NCBI RefSeq assembly: GCF_000314795.2
Contig: NZ_KB373314.1
Span: 469,095-533,094, forward strand
Length of the DNA stretch: 64,000 nt
DNA from: Streptococcus sp. F0442
GTDB taxonomy: Bacteria; Bacillota; Bacilli; Lactobacillales; Streptococcaceae
Direction of reading: 5' to 3'
Shown in pieces: positions 53,889 to 63,439 of this stretch (positions are counted from its first letter, which is position 1; each line of letters starts with the position of its first letter). The translations under genes were made by a program, and so were the position numbers. The notes beneath the pieces are model-generated. The model had not been told where the DNA came from and did no database searches. It worked only from the letters and a program-made list of their open reading frames with translations.

Positions 53889-54136
53889 ACCATACTCCTT
53901 CTATTATAAATCGAGAGAACCACTGAAAAAGGTTCCCAAGACCCTTGCATTTTACAAGTTTTAGCAGGGATTGTCAAGGTGATCCATAATATTATATGTA
54001 TAAAAACTTGAACTGTTTCATTCATCTATACTTCTCCAAACACCATCCCCCTATTATCCCCCCACTTATGGTATGATGGTAGAGTATGTTTAGGTGCCAA
54101 GCTACTTGAGCACCTCCGTGTTAAAAGGAGACGATA

Positions 54137-55240
54137 ATGAAAATTGCATGGAATGAAATTAAATACCAACCCAAGAAGTTTATCCTGATTGAACTTCTCA
54201 TTACCATTCTCATGTTTATGGTGGTGTTTTTGTCCGGCCTGACAAATGGACTGGGCCGTTCAGTATCGGCCCAAATCGATAACTATGGGGCCCTGCACTA
54301 CATCCTTTCGACGGATTCAGAAGGGATTATCCCCTTTTCAACCATTACGGCGAAAGATATAGATGAAGTCCAAAAGATAGAAGGGATGGACTATTCTGGC
54401 TTGTCGATCCAGCGGGCAACCGTCTCAAAATCAGAGGATTCCAATACCCTGGATATCACCTACTTCGCGACCGATCACAATGAAAAAGAAATCCTCAATC
54501 CAATCATGGAAGGTGCCGATCTCAAGATCTCCGACTTACAGAAAAACGAGGTTATTTTAGACCATTCTTTCAAAGAGGATGAGGGAATCCAAATCGGCGA
54601 TCAAGTGATCGACAAAACCTCTAAGCAAAAACTCAAGGTCGTGGCCTTTTCGAAAAATGCCAAATACGGCTATAGCGAGATTGGTTTTATCAGCTCGGAG
54701 ACCTACACAGGCATGCGGCAAAAAACAGATCCAAGCTATCAATGGCAAGCCCAAACCCTTGTGACCAAGAAGAGCATCACTTCTAACGATCTATCCAGCA
54801 ACTTGATGGTGGCAGATAAGAAGCAAGTGATTGATAAAATCCCTGGCTACAAGGCTCAAAACCTGACGCTACGGATGATTACTTGGGTGCTCTTGCTTGC
54901 TTCTTCTGCTATCCTTGGGGTCTTCTTCTATATCCTCACCCTGCAAAAGTTAAAACAGTTTGGTGTCCTAAAGGCCATTGGCATGTCCATGAGCCAGATT
55001 ACCTATGTCCAACTATCCCAGCTCACCATTATCTCCCTTATCGGAGTACTGCTGGGTCTTGGCTTGGCAACCATGATGGCGCCATTTTTACCCAATAGCG
55101 TCCCTTCCTTTATGACCCTGAAAGACAACCTCACCATCTCGGTTAGCTTTATCCTGACCTCTATTTTGTGTGGTGCCTTGTCCCTTGTCAAAATCAAAAA
55201 AGTAGATCCAATCGAAGTCATTGGTGGAAATGGAGAATAA
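54137..55240 (+). CDS. MacB/FtsX-type ABC transporter permease
   Basis: 367 residues: an N-terminal membrane segment (about 16-37), a large extracytoplasmic domain (about 40-245), then three C-terminal segments with the FtsX signature LKQFGVLKAIGMSMSQITYV. This is the type VII ABC layout used for peptide or antibiotic export and sensing rather than import. The gene overlaps its ATPase region and is read together with it; a bidirectional terminator follows the pair. Confidence 0.9.
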   Translation: MKIAWNEIKYQPKKFILIELLITILMFMVVFLSGLTNGLGRSVSAQIDNYGALHYILSTDSEGIIPFSTITAKDIDEVQKIEGMDYSGLSIQRATVSKSEDSNTLDITYFATDHNEKEILNPIMEGADLKISDLQKNEVILDHSFKEDEGIQIGDQVIDKTSKQKLKVVAFSKNAKYGYSEIGFISSETYTGMRQKTDPSYQWQAQTLVTKKSITSNDLSSNLMVADKKQVIDKIPGYKAQNLTLRMITWVLLLASSAILGVFFYILTLQKLKQFGVLKAIGMSMSQITYVQLSQLTIISLIGVLLGLGLATMMAPFLPNSVPSFMTLKDNLTISVSFILTSILCGALSLVKIKKVDPIEVIGGNGE

Positions 55241-55241
55241 G

Positions 55242-55931
55242 ATGGCCATTATCGCATTAGAAAATATCAGAAAATCCTACGCCGATGGCAACCAGATGCA
55301 CCATGTCCTCAACCAGCTAGAGTTAAGCGTCGAACCCAACGAATTTGTAGCCATCTTGGGCCCTTCAGGATCTGGTAAATCCACTCTCTTAGCTATCGCT
55401 GGTTTACTCTTATCAGCGGACGAGGGGCGGATTTCTATCGCTGGCCAAGACTTGACTGGCCTCAACCAAGGTCAGTGGACGCAAAAACGCCTAGAATTGC
55501 TCGGCTTTATCTTTCAAGATCACCAGCTCCTCTCCTATATGAAAATCGGTGACCAGTTAGAACTGGTGGCCAAATTGAAGGGGGAAAAGGACAAGAAAAA
55601 ACGCCAAGAGGAAGTCAAAACCTTATTGGCAGATCTTGGCATCGAAGCTTGTTACCACCAATACCCGAATCAGATGTCCGGTGGGCAAAAACAACGGGCA
55701 GCCATCGCTCGAGCCTTCATCGGAAATCCGCAGGTCATTTTAGCTGATGAACCAACCGCTAGCCTAGACCCAGATCGAGGGCAAGAAATCGCCCAGTTGA
55801 TCCGGAAAGAAGTCAAATCCAAAAACAAGAGCGCCATCATGGTGACCCATGACCGCTCCATCCTGACCTATGTGGATACCATTTATGAATTAAAACACGG
55901 CCAGTTGCTAAAGGTAGAAAAGGTTGATTAA
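55242..55931 (+). CDS. MacB-type ABC transporter ATP-binding protein
   Basis: 229 residues from ATG 55242, whose GGAG box lies within the last permease codons; two in-frame starts upstream are less likely. Walker A LGPSGSGKST (about 38-47), signature MSGGQKQRAAIARAF and Walker B VILADEPTASLDP. It powers the preceding permease. The pair resembles the Vex transporter convergently encoded just downstream, but its sequence is distinct. Confidence 0.92.
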   Translation: MAIIALENIRKSYADGNQMHHVLNQLELSVEPNEFVAILGPSGSGKSTLLAIAGLLLSADEGRISIAGQDLTGLNQGQWTQKRLELLGFIFQDHQLLSYMKIGDQLELVAKLKGEKDKKKRQEEVKTLLADLGIEACYHQYPNQMSGGQKQRAAIARAFIGNPQVILADEPTASLDPDRGQEIAQLIRKEVKSKNKSAIMVTHDRSILTYVDTIYELKHGQLLKVEKVD

Positions 55932-55935
55932 ATAC

Positions 55936-55975
55936 AAACTAGCGAACAAGAATCTCTCTTGTTCGCTAGTTTTTT
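55936..55975 (+). terminator. Intrinsic terminator between the ABC pair and vncS
   Basis: AAACTAGCGAACAAGA pairs with TCTTGTTCGCTAGTTT, followed by T-run; the A-rich opposite flank lets it also end the convergent vncS transcript. Confidence 0.85.
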
Positions 55976-57299
55976 ATTCTTGCGGATCTTTGGGCAGTTC
56001 CATACGGAAGCGTAAGCCCATAGCCGTTTTATCAAATTGGTAGGCCAGTTCCTCATGGTCTAGCAAGTGTTGGACCACGAAGAGCCCCAAGCCACCTTCC
56101 TTCTTCTGGCGGCTAGCAGTCATTGGCATCTCAGCGGTCTCTACCATTTCCTGGCTGGTATTTTCAACCGCCAAGTGCGTCCCTTCTTCTTCGAGACGGA
56201 GCTGGATCTCTCCACCGGCATCCGAATGCTTGACGGCATTACTAATGACATTTGAGAGAACCAATTTCAGAATGGCTGGGTCCATATAAACTGCTTTATC
56301 AGGGATTTGATTGTCAATCGTGAGCGCGCGGGATTGAGCCAAGACCTTGTACTGGTCGAGGATCTGCTCTAAGACTTGATCCAGCTGGATCCACTCCTTG
56401 TCTCCGGCCAATTCTTGGACAGAGGACAGGGATAGAATTTCCAGGACGATCTGGTTCATCTCATCGACGATATCGAGAGAGACCGACAGATAGCGGTCCC
56501 GATCCTTGTAGCGACCGATCTTATCCCGCATATTTTCTAGGATAATCTTCAAGCTGGCCAGAGGCGTCTTGAGCTCATGCGAAGCCCCACGTAGGAATTC
56601 CACCTTCATCTGCTCCAACTTCAGATTTTCCTGTTTCTGTTGCTCTAGATTGTCGATCACCTCTAAAAGATGATGATAGAGGTCGTTGATCTGTTGCTTG
56701 AGAACACCGATCTCATCCTGCGAATGAATGGGGAGACTAGCTGTCCGATCCAAGCGCTTCATCCGCTTGGTCATCTGCTTGATCTCCAGGATCGGAGCAG
56801 AAATCATGCGGGCATAGAGATAGGAGGCAATTAGCGACAGAACAAAGGAAGCAAGGAGACTATAGGGAAGAAAGCCCAGACTGATGTCCCGCGCTTCCTT
56901 TTGCGAATCGACAGTCGCTAAGAATTGCAAGGTCAAGTCTTTCCCCTCTTTGGTCTGAATCTTTCGCTCTTCAATGACCAGGGAATTGTTCTGGCTGTCA
57001 GGGTTCAGGAGCAAGTCATCCTTGACCTCTAGGGCATTTTGTTTTTGCTTGCCTTTGATAGACACCTTGATATCATTGGTCTTGGAATAAAGGTCGATGA
57101 CCGACTCAATGGTCCCTTCTTCCTGGCCCTGGAAACTCTTAGCCAGGGCTTGCGATTTCTTCAAAATCGTCTGGCGCTGGGACTCGATATAGGTCGATGG
57201 AAAAATAAAGTAAACCGAAGCATGGAGAAGGATGACTAAGCTACTAAAAAGGGCAAAGGTGATCAGAAAGATTTTTGCAAAGATACTCCGTTTGGTCAT
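55974..57299 (-). CDS. vncS: Sensor histidine kinase VncS
   Basis: 441 residues: membrane segment at about 8-31, an outside sensor region, second segment at about 143-165, HAMP, the DHp helix with GASHELKTPLASLK (phosphorylated His) and an HATPase domain (NVISNAVKHS, GLGLFVVQHL). Overlaps vncR by four bases (ATGA). In pneumococcus it pairs with VncR beside vex123; the order here is the same. Confidence 0.9.
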   Translation of the reverse strand: MTKRSIFAKIFLITFALFSSLVILLHASVYFIFPSTYIESQRQTILKKSQALAKSFQGQEEGTIESVIDLYSKTNDIKVSIKGKQKQNALEVKDDLLLNPDSQNNSLVIEERKIQTKEGKDLTLQFLATVDSQKEARDISLGFLPYSLLASFVLSLIASYLYARMISAPILEIKQMTKRMKRLDRTASLPIHSQDEIGVLKQQINDLYHHLLEVIDNLEQQKQENLKLEQMKVEFLRGASHELKTPLASLKIILENMRDKIGRYKDRDRYLSVSLDIVDEMNQIVLEILSLSSVQELAGDKEWIQLDQVLEQILDQYKVLAQSRALTIDNQIPDKAVYMDPAILKLVLSNVISNAVKHSDAGGEIQLRLEEEGTHLAVENTSQEMVETAEMPMTASRQKKEGGLGLFVVQHLLDHEELAYQFDKTAMGLRFRMELPKDPQE

Positions 57300-57949
57300 G
57301 GTCTCTCCAATTTATAGCCGACATTGCGTACCGTTACGATACAGTCCAGCTCTAGTTTTTTTCGTAGTTCCTTGATATAGACATCGATCACCCGGTCAAA
57401 AGGAATCTCCTCCGTCTCCTTCCAGACGGCATCGAGGATTTGAGAGCGGGTCCGGGCCTTGCCCTCATGCTGGAGCAAATATTCCAAGATTTCCAACTCC
57501 TTGGCATTCATGGAAATTGCTTGGCCTGCTAGGCTGGCTGTGTAGCTCTCAAAATCCACCCGTGCCTCTCCATAGGTGAAGACCCGTGAAGGCTGGAGCT
57601 TTTTAAAAATAGCTTCGATACGGACCTTCAAAAGGGACAAGGAGAAGGGTTTTTCCAGATAGCCATCTGCCAACTCTCCAAAGGCCGTCAACTTATAGTC
57701 CTCATCATGGAAGGCCGTCAGCATGAGAACAGGGACTGAGCTGGTCTTCCGGATGGTCTTGAGCACTTCCAAGCCATTGAGGATAGGAAGCTGGATGTCT
57801 AGCAAGACTAGATCCGGCGCTTCTCTGTGAAAGAGGTCCAGGGCCTCCTGCCCATCGCCTGCTTCAAAGACTTCATAGCCACATTCCATAAGATAGTCGC
57901 TCATCCCTTCTCGAATCAGGACTTCATCTTCTACGATTAGTATCTTCAT
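57296..57949 (-). CDS. vncR: Response regulator VncR
   Basis: 217 residues, OmpR/PhoB type: receiver domain with Asp51 in LVLLDIQLP, conserved Lys in LEKPFS, and a C-terminal winged helix (about 125-217; RTRSQILDAVW, VRNVGYKLE). Phosphorylated by VncS. Lies 70 bases after vex3 on the same strand. Confidence 0.92.
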   Translation of the reverse strand: MKILIVEDEVLIREGMSDYLMECGYEVFEAGDGQEALDLFHREAPDLVLLDIQLPILNGLEVLKTIRKTSSVPVLMLTAFHDEDYKLTAFGELADGYLEKPFSLSLLKVRIEAIFKKLQPSRVFTYGEARVDFESYTASLAGQAISMNAKELEILEYLLQHEGKARTRSQILDAVWKETEEIPFDRVIDVYIKELRKKLELDCIVTVRNVGYKLERP

Positions 57950-58019
57950 ACACTTTCCTTTTTATCTAAGAAACTTCTACCTCCTATTATACCCTATTTC
58001 TATTTTAGGAAACAATCTC

Positions 58020-59396
58020 TTATTCGACATCCACCAAAAGTTCCTTTGGTTTCTTATGCAAGAGCCATTGTGAAGAAAGGATGGATACGAGAATCAAGAG
58101 GAGCCCACCGACCAAGACAATCACCAGCAATTGGCTCGGTTGGATGTCCATATGGAGATCTGTCAGGGTCTTACTGAAGCTTTCCGCCTCAGCTCCTCCA
58201 CCAAGGTTGGCTGCAGAAGATTCTTGAGCCATTTGTTTGGCAATGCCACTGGTGACGTTTTTGAGCACCGTATCTCCGACTGCTTTGGCAAGAAGTCCTG
58301 CAACTCCATAGGAGAGGAGGAAGGCTGGGATGGAAATCATGACTAATTCTGCCACGAATTGTCCCGCAATCTGCACCTTAGAAAGTCCTAAAGCCAGCAA
58401 GATACCCACTTCTCTGCGACGGGCATTGAGCCACAAGACGAGGAGAAGGGTGAGAAGCAAGCTAGCAAAGATGAGGCTACCGATAAACAAGTAGTCCGCC
58501 ACTTGGAACATGCTGCTGATCGATTTTTGCAAGGCTGGGTAGTTGGAAGAGCTCTTAACCAAGTCAAAGTAATTCCATGGGATATCCAAGGCTTTGATTT
58601 TTTCGATTAATTTATCGAGGTCTTGATCCCCTTTGGCAAAGAAGGTCGCATCCTCATAGGTAGCTGTTTGAACAGTATTGCCATAGAGCTTGGCAGCTGT
58701 ATCTAGGTCAGAAATGAGGGTATCTTCATACAATTCTTGGGCGTAAGTTAGAGGAGCTTGGTTCTTCCCTGAGAACAGACCTTTAATGGTTACTTCGACA
58801 GTTTCATTAGCCCCTTTTTCATTGTCAGCATCGTAGAGATTGGACTTGAGACGCACCTTATCGCCCACCTTGAGACCATTCTTTTTCGCCAAATCTTCGT
58901 GCATGAGGATTTGGTTTTTGTCCTTGTCTGTCAGGTGCTCTCCTTGGACCAGCTTGTAGGCTCCAGAGACAAACTTATCTTCTTTAGAAGAGTCATTGAC
59001 CCCTGTCACCATCAAGGTGTTCTTAAAGTGCTTGGCCCGCTCTGGAGATTGATTTTGCAGGGTTTCTTCAGTCTCAATAATCTCGTGGTCTAGGATATCT
59101 GCGATGGCATTGATCCGCTTGATGGAGGAGGTGATCCCCTCTACCTGGCTGATTTTTTCGATATCTTCTCCTCTGAGATTCCCAGCTCCCCGAGGGGTTC
59201 CTGGATTGGTCCTGCGGTTGATCTGCATGGAGAAGCTATTGGTGATGGATCCCAGGCTTTCCGATGAAGCTTGTTGGGTCGCTCCCTTCATGGAGAGTCC
59301 AATCAAGCTCAAGGTCCCCATGAGGAGAATGATGGCAAAGAGCAAGAGAGACTTGGGCCATTTACGTGTGATATAAGCAAAAGCATTTCGCAACAT
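58020..59396 (-). CDS. vex3: Vex3 ABC transporter permease
   Basis: 458 residues, the length of pneumococcal Vex3. N-terminal membrane segment, long outside domain (about 45-285) and three C-terminal segments with the FtsX motif NARRREVGILLALGLSKVQI. Together with Vex1 it forms the heteromeric membrane part of the transporter energised by Vex2. It starts 12 bases after vex2. Confidence 0.92.
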   Translation of the reverse strand: MLRNAFAYITRKWPKSLLLFAIILLMGTLSLIGLSMKGATQQASSESLGSITNSFSMQINRRTNPGTPRGAGNLRGEDIEKISQVEGITSSIKRINAIADILDHEIIETEETLQNQSPERAKHFKNTLMVTGVNDSSKEDKFVSGAYKLVQGEHLTDKDKNQILMHEDLAKKNGLKVGDKVRLKSNLYDADNEKGANETVEVTIKGLFSGKNQAPLTYAQELYEDTLISDLDTAAKLYGNTVQTATYEDATFFAKGDQDLDKLIEKIKALDIPWNYFDLVKSSSNYPALQKSISSMFQVADYLFIGSLIFASLLLTLLLVLWLNARRREVGILLALGLSKVQIAGQFVAELVMISIPAFLLSYGVAGLLAKAVGDTVLKNVTSGIAKQMAQESSAANLGGGAEAESFSKTLTDLHMDIQPSQLLVIVLVGGLLLILVSILSSQWLLHKKPKELLVDVE

Positions 59397-59408
59397 AGCA
59401 TTCCCTCC

Positions 59409-60050
59409 TTACTTGCTCTTCTCAACGAGGCTACGGCGACTCAATTCCAAGACCACATCGGAGGCCTCTGCCACTTCCTTACTGTGGGTGACGACAATGA
59501 CACATTTTTGACGTTCCTTGGCCAACTTCTTCAAAATGGCAATAATGTCACCGGCTGTCTGTTCATCTAAGTTTCCTGTCGGCTCATCTGCCAAGATGAC
59601 AGGTGCTTCTGAAACGAGCGCACGCGCAATGGCCACCCGCTGTTGTTGTCCTCCAGATAATTGCAGGACATTGCGTTTGATTTGCGTTTCGTCCAATCCC
59701 AATTCCAAGAGAATCTCTTTCCCAGCCTGTTTGTTAACCAGACGGACATTTTCCAGTGGCGTCAAATAATCGATTAGATTGTAATTCTGGAAGACCAGGG
59801 AGACATGGTGCTTGCGGTGGTAGCTAGACCCTTTGGTCTGGATGTCCTCCCCATCAAAGAGAACCTGACCCTTCTTGGGATTGTCCAGACCAGCCAAGAG
59901 GGAGAGGAGGGTCGATTTCCCAGTTCCTGACTGACCAATAATACTGTAAAATGTCCCATTTTCGAACTGATAGTTCACATTTGAGAGGATATCTTCACTA
60001 TAGCTTTGGTAACTATAGGCTACATTCTTGAGTTCTAACATATGTGTCAT
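59409..60050 (-). CDS. vex2: Vex2 ABC transporter ATP-binding protein
   Basis: 213 residues with GQSGTGKST (Walker A, about 38), LSGGQQQRVAIARAL and VILADEPTGNLDEQ. Two starts are possible (60050 or the ATG three codons later); both sit near an AAGGAG box. It is six bases after vex1. Confidence 0.93.
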   Translation of the reverse strand: MTHMLELKNVAYSYQSYSEDILSNVNYQFENGTFYSIIGQSGTGKSTLLSLLAGLDNPKKGQVLFDGEDIQTKGSSYHRKHHVSLVFQNYNLIDYLTPLENVRLVNKQAGKEILLELGLDETQIKRNVLQLSGGQQQRVAIARALVSEAPVILADEPTGNLDEQTAGDIIAILKKLAKERQKCVIVVTHSKEVAEASDVVLELSRRSLVEKSK

Positions 60051-60056
60051 TTCTCC

Positions 60057-61319
60057 TTAACTCATTTTTGTTAATATTTCTTTTGGGGTCTTGCGCCAGA
60101 TCATGCTGGTCGTTACACCGAGCGACAGAAGGATCAAGCACAAGAGGCTAGCATAGGCGATTCCTAAGGAAAGGCCTTGAGGGACTTGGTTGAGCAAGTC
60201 TAGGGTCTGCTGTTGACCCGTCTGTCCGACAAACTGCTCTAAAAAACGATGGCTGACCATCCGCCCGATGAGAAAGCCTGGGATCACCGCTAGTAAGGAT
60301 ACCAGCACCACTTCCAAGAGGAACTGTCTAAAGATCCGGCCCTTGCTCTTCCCAATGGATAAGAGCACCCCGATTTCATGGATCCGCTCCCGTGTCCAGA
60401 GACTGAGTAAGAGCGATAGAGCACCTGCTCCCGTCACTAGGAGGACGATCATCATGATCCGTACCAGGCCTTCTAGGGTCTGGGAGGATTCTTTCATCTG
60501 GTCAAAGGCCTTGCGATCTTCGACCAAACGGAGAGACTGCCAATCCAGATCCAAGCTTTTGACTTGCTTCAAGAGGGCATCGATTTTCTCAGGATCTTTG
60601 ACGCCAAAGGTGACCTGGGTCACTTCTTGCTGACTGAGACCTAGGAGCTTGGTCGCATCCTCATAAGGGAGGTAGACTTGGTTTTCACTCAGATCTGAGG
60701 TCATCCCTGTGAATTTTTCCTGTTTCTTACCCGAAAAAATGCCAACGATTTTAAAGGTTTGCTCTTTGGCAGGAGTCTCTCCCATCTGAAAGCTGGATAA
60801 AGTCAAGGAATCTCCGACCTTTAGCTTGTTCTTCTTAGCCAACTCTTGGTGGATCAAGATCTGGCCGCGAGCCTGATCGGATAAGTGCTTGCCTTGCACC
60901 AGTTGGAAACTACCACTGCGGAAATCCAGGTGCTGGTCTGTCTTCTGGGTGAAAACAGCGCCTAGCGCTTGCTTGGCTTCCTGCCCCAAATCGTCCCGCT
61001 CTACCGACTGCTGTCCCGTCACCGCTTCTTTACCAAGAATGCGAACGGGACTTTCATATTGAGGAACCATGGCTCCCACCCCAGCTAGTCGCTGCACCTT
61101 TTCAGCCTCCTTCAGCGCAAAGGGAGTATTCCCCTGCTTACTGGTCAGGGCAAAACTGGTCCCAGCCGACTGTTTGATATGGTCCTCCAGCCTTCCTCCT
61201 ACTTGCATCAGTGAAAAACAGAAATATAAGCAAGAGAGGATCAAGAGGAGAATCAGAAAGAGAACCAGATTCCTCGTTCTTTTTCGAGTAATATAGGCAA
61301 TTGCCTGTTGTAAGAGCAT
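60057..61319 (-). CDS. vex1: Vex1 ABC transporter permease
   Basis: 420 residues from ATG 61319 (GGAGG box), close to pneumococcal Vex1. Same MacB-like design as Vex3: N-terminal segment (LVLFLILLLILSCLYF), outside domain to about 285, then FtsX segments (REIHEIGVLLSIGKSKGRI-like). First gene of vex123-vncRS; direct TTTCA repeats lie just upstream of its -10 box. Confidence 0.91.
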   Translation of the reverse strand: MLLQQAIAYITRKRTRNLVLFLILLLILSCLYFCFSLMQVGGRLEDHIKQSAGTSFALTSKQGNTPFALKEAEKVQRLAGVGAMVPQYESPVRILGKEAVTGQQSVERDDLGQEAKQALGAVFTQKTDQHLDFRSGSFQLVQGKHLSDQARGQILIHQELAKKNKLKVGDSLTLSSFQMGETPAKEQTFKIVGIFSGKKQEKFTGMTSDLSENQVYLPYEDATKLLGLSQQEVTQVTFGVKDPEKIDALLKQVKSLDLDWQSLRLVEDRKAFDQMKESSQTLEGLVRIMMIVLLVTGAGALSLLLSLWTRERIHEIGVLLSIGKSKGRIFRQFLLEVVLVSLLAVIPGFLIGRMVSHRFLEQFVGQTGQQQTLDLLNQVPQGLSLGIAYASLLCLILLSLGVTTSMIWRKTPKEILTKMS

Positions 61320-61387
61320 GAACTCACCCTCCATTTCAAAGCCCACAGCGATGCATTGTGGACGCTTTCATCATTTGTTGCTTTCAT

Positions 61388-61421
61388 TATAGAGGACAAA
61401 TGTGAAATGTTTATGAAATAG
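61388..61421 (-). promoter_or_regulatory. vex promoter region with TTTCA direct repeats
   Basis: On the minus strand TTTCATAAACATTTCACATT has two TTTCA units 11 bases apart, one helical turn, followed by TATAAT at about 61387-61392. OmpR-type regulators bind such direct repeats at the -35 region, so VncR is the natural candidate. Confidence 0.45.
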
Positions 61422-61449
61422 AAAAAATTTCCTAGAAAAATCTAGGAAA
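61421..61449 (-). terminator. Intrinsic terminator upstream of vex1
   Basis: TTTCCTAGA/TCTAGGAAA nine-bp perfect stem followed by six T on the minus strand. It insulates vex from the genes upstream, as a second terminator after 61491-61527. Confidence 0.7.
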
Positions 61450-61490
61450 GCTGAGCAGTCGTTCAGAGTCACTTCATCTATCGCCATAGA

Positions 61491-61527
61491 AAAAAACCTT
61501 TGAAAAAAGATTTCTTTTCAAAGGTTT
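61491..61527 (-). terminator. Intrinsic terminator of the small membrane-protein gene
   Basis: AACCTTTGAAAA/TTTTCAAAGGTT stem with a T-run on the minus strand, immediately after the stop codon. Confidence 0.75.
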
Positions 61528-61724
61528 TATTTTCTTTTCTTCTTCATTTCTTTTTCAATGGCATTAGCAATTTTCTCCACCATATAGGCCGTTTGAAGAT
61601 TGCGCAAGATCAAGACGGCCCAAAAGAATGCAAAGAGCATCTGACCCGCCATGGTCGCTTCATTGAAAAAATAAGTCTCCATAGCAGTAAAGACTGCTAG
61701 CATCACAAATTGTTTTGTATTCAT
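61527..61724 (-). CDS. Small membrane protein, DUF3272-like
   Basis: 65 residues: two hydrophobic segments (about 6-20 and 26-44) and a Lys-rich end (IEKEMKKKRK). Conserved in streptococci next to dnaX, which I recall as DUF3272; function unknown. A terminator follows the stop directly. Confidence 0.65.
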   Translation of the reverse strand: MNTKQFVMLAVFTAMETYFFNEATMAGQMLFAFFWAVLILRNLQTAYMVEKIANAIEKEMKKKRK

Positions 61725-61762
61725 ATCATTATTCTACCATGAATCAGTAAAAAATTCATGTA

Positions 61763-63439
61763 TTAATCGTCTTGAAGGGTAATTTTATCGGATAGGAAGG
61801 TAAATTCCTCAGGGATGAAACTTTCCTCTTCTTCCACCACTTCCGCTTTCTGTCCACGCGTCTTAGCTGAAAACTCTGCCCGGATTTGAGTCCACTCCTC
61901 TAGAGAAACCGCTAAAATCTCTGGAGAAAAGCCAGCAGCATTGCTGAGGATATTTCCAAACATGGTATTGAGGTTGTCCCGCTTCATGGTCTGTTCAGCA
62001 TTAAAGGCAGACTCAAAGGCTAAAATCGCATGATTTTCATTGGCGGCGACCGGCTGGGATCCGATTAAGAGAGCCTTGTCTGCGCCTGCCAAGCTCTCGA
62101 TAATTTCCCCCCATGCATTCTGAAGACGGATCAAGTTGGTTCGTGCCAACTCTGGGTTTTCGACCGCCTCTTGCAAAATGGCGTTGACCTTATTGCGATC
62201 TGCCCGATAGCCCTTGCTAGACTTGGTTGGACGAGCTACTGTCGGTTTTGAAGCAGGAAGGCTAGCACCGGCCTGGATCAATTGTTGCTTTAGCTGAGCG
62301 ACTTCTTTCTTCAAGTCTTCCAGCTGAGCTAGCACATTGGAAGGAAGTTCAACTACTGCGGCGTTGGAAGCTTGAGATGTGCTTTCAGCCAATTTAATGG
62401 TCATCATTTCAGTATAAATGCGCGGTTGCAGGCTGTTTTTGATATCTGCTAGACTAGTCGTCGCCTGATCAATCATAGCAAAGAGACGAGCTTGATCGGC
62501 TGCAAGGTTGGCTGCGAATAAATCACTAGCATGGGTATTTTCTCCACCTGTTTGGACAATCAAGAGATCTCTCAGGTATTGAAGTAAGTCCGTAACAAAG
62601 CGGGCCATGTTCTTTCCATTATCAAAGATAATCGCAAGTTGGTCCAGCGCAGCCGTCGCATCATGAGCTAGGATGGCAGCCACGTACTGATCGAGCGCAG
62701 CTAGACTGATGGAGCCCGTGATCTCTTCAGCAATCGCGGTCGTCAACTCACTACCCGCAGTCAGACTTAGGGCTTGGTCTAAAATCGACAAGGCATCCCG
62801 CATCCCACCTTCAGCGCGCCGGGCGATGATCTGGACAGCATCTGCTTCATAGGCAATCCCTTCAGTAGCTAGGATATTTTCCAAATGCTGGACAATATCT
62901 GGCAGTTTGATGGATTTGAATTCAAAGCGTTGGACCCGTGACAAAATAGTTGCAGGAATTTTGTGCAACTCTGTCGTTGCGAGGATAAAAACCACATTTT
63001 CCGTCGGCTCTTCCAGCGTCTTCAACAAGGCATTAAAGGCCCCTGTCGAGAGCATGTGGACCTCATCGATAATGTAGACTTTGTGCTTGGCTAGACTCGG
63101 AGCATAGGTCGACTTGTCGCGAATATCGCGAATTTCATCGACCCCATTGTTAGAGGCTGCATCGATCTCGATTACATCTTCTAGACTCCCATTGGTGATG
63201 GATTCACAGATATAGCAGTCGTTACACGGCTCCCCATTGACTTGATTAGGACAGTTCATAGCCTTAGCAAAGATCTTGGCCACACTCGTTTTCCCAGTTC
63301 CACGAGGTCCAGAAAAGAGATAAGCATGGCTGATCTTGTCCTGCTCCACTGCCTGCCTCAATGTCCGTGCCACCACTTGCTGGCCGACCAATTGACCAAA
63401 GGTCTGGCTACGGTATTTCCGATATAAAGCTTGATACAT
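61763..63439 (-). CDS. dnaX: DNA polymerase III gamma/tau subunit
   Basis: 558 residues. AAA+ clamp-loader domain with Walker A GPRGTGKTS (about 44-52), a four-Cys zinc module (CPNQVNGEPCNDCYIC), Walker B IIDEVHML and the SRC-type LSRVQRFEF. Then domain III and a C-terminal tau region binding the polymerase. It loads the beta clamp. Its ATG overlaps the stop of the preceding gene (TAATG). I see no clear programmed frameshift heptamer. Confidence 0.96.
   Translation of the reverse strand: MYQALYRKYRSQTFGQLVGQQVVARTLRQAVEQDKISHAYLFSGPRGTGKTSVAKIFAKAMNCPNQVNGEPCNDCYICESITNGSLEDVIEIDAASNNGVDEIRDIRDKSTYAPSLAKHKVYIIDEVHMLSTGAFNALLKTLEEPTENVVFILATTELHKIPATILSRVQRFEFKSIKLPDIVQHLENILATEGIAYEADAVQIIARRAEGGMRDALSILDQALSLTAGSELTTAIAEEITGSISLAALDQYVAAILAHDATAALDQLAIIFDNGKNMARFVTDLLQYLRDLLIVQTGGENTHASDLFAANLAADQARLFAMIDQATTSLADIKNSLQPRIYTEMMTIKLAESTSQASNAAVVELPSNVLAQLEDLKKEVAQLKQQLIQAGASLPASKPTVARPTKSSKGYRADRNKVNAILQEAVENPELARTNLIRLQNAWGEIIESLAGADKALLIGSQPVAANENHAILAFESAFNAEQTMKRDNLNTMFGNILSNAAGFSPEILAVSLEEWTQIRAEFSAKTRGQKAEVVEEEESFIPEEFTFLSDKITLQDD

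Noticed and set aside
61763..63439. Programmed frameshift in dnaX as in E. coli
   Set aside because: No A-AAA-AAG type slippery heptamer with a following stem was found; the single frame already encodes a full-length tau-like protein.
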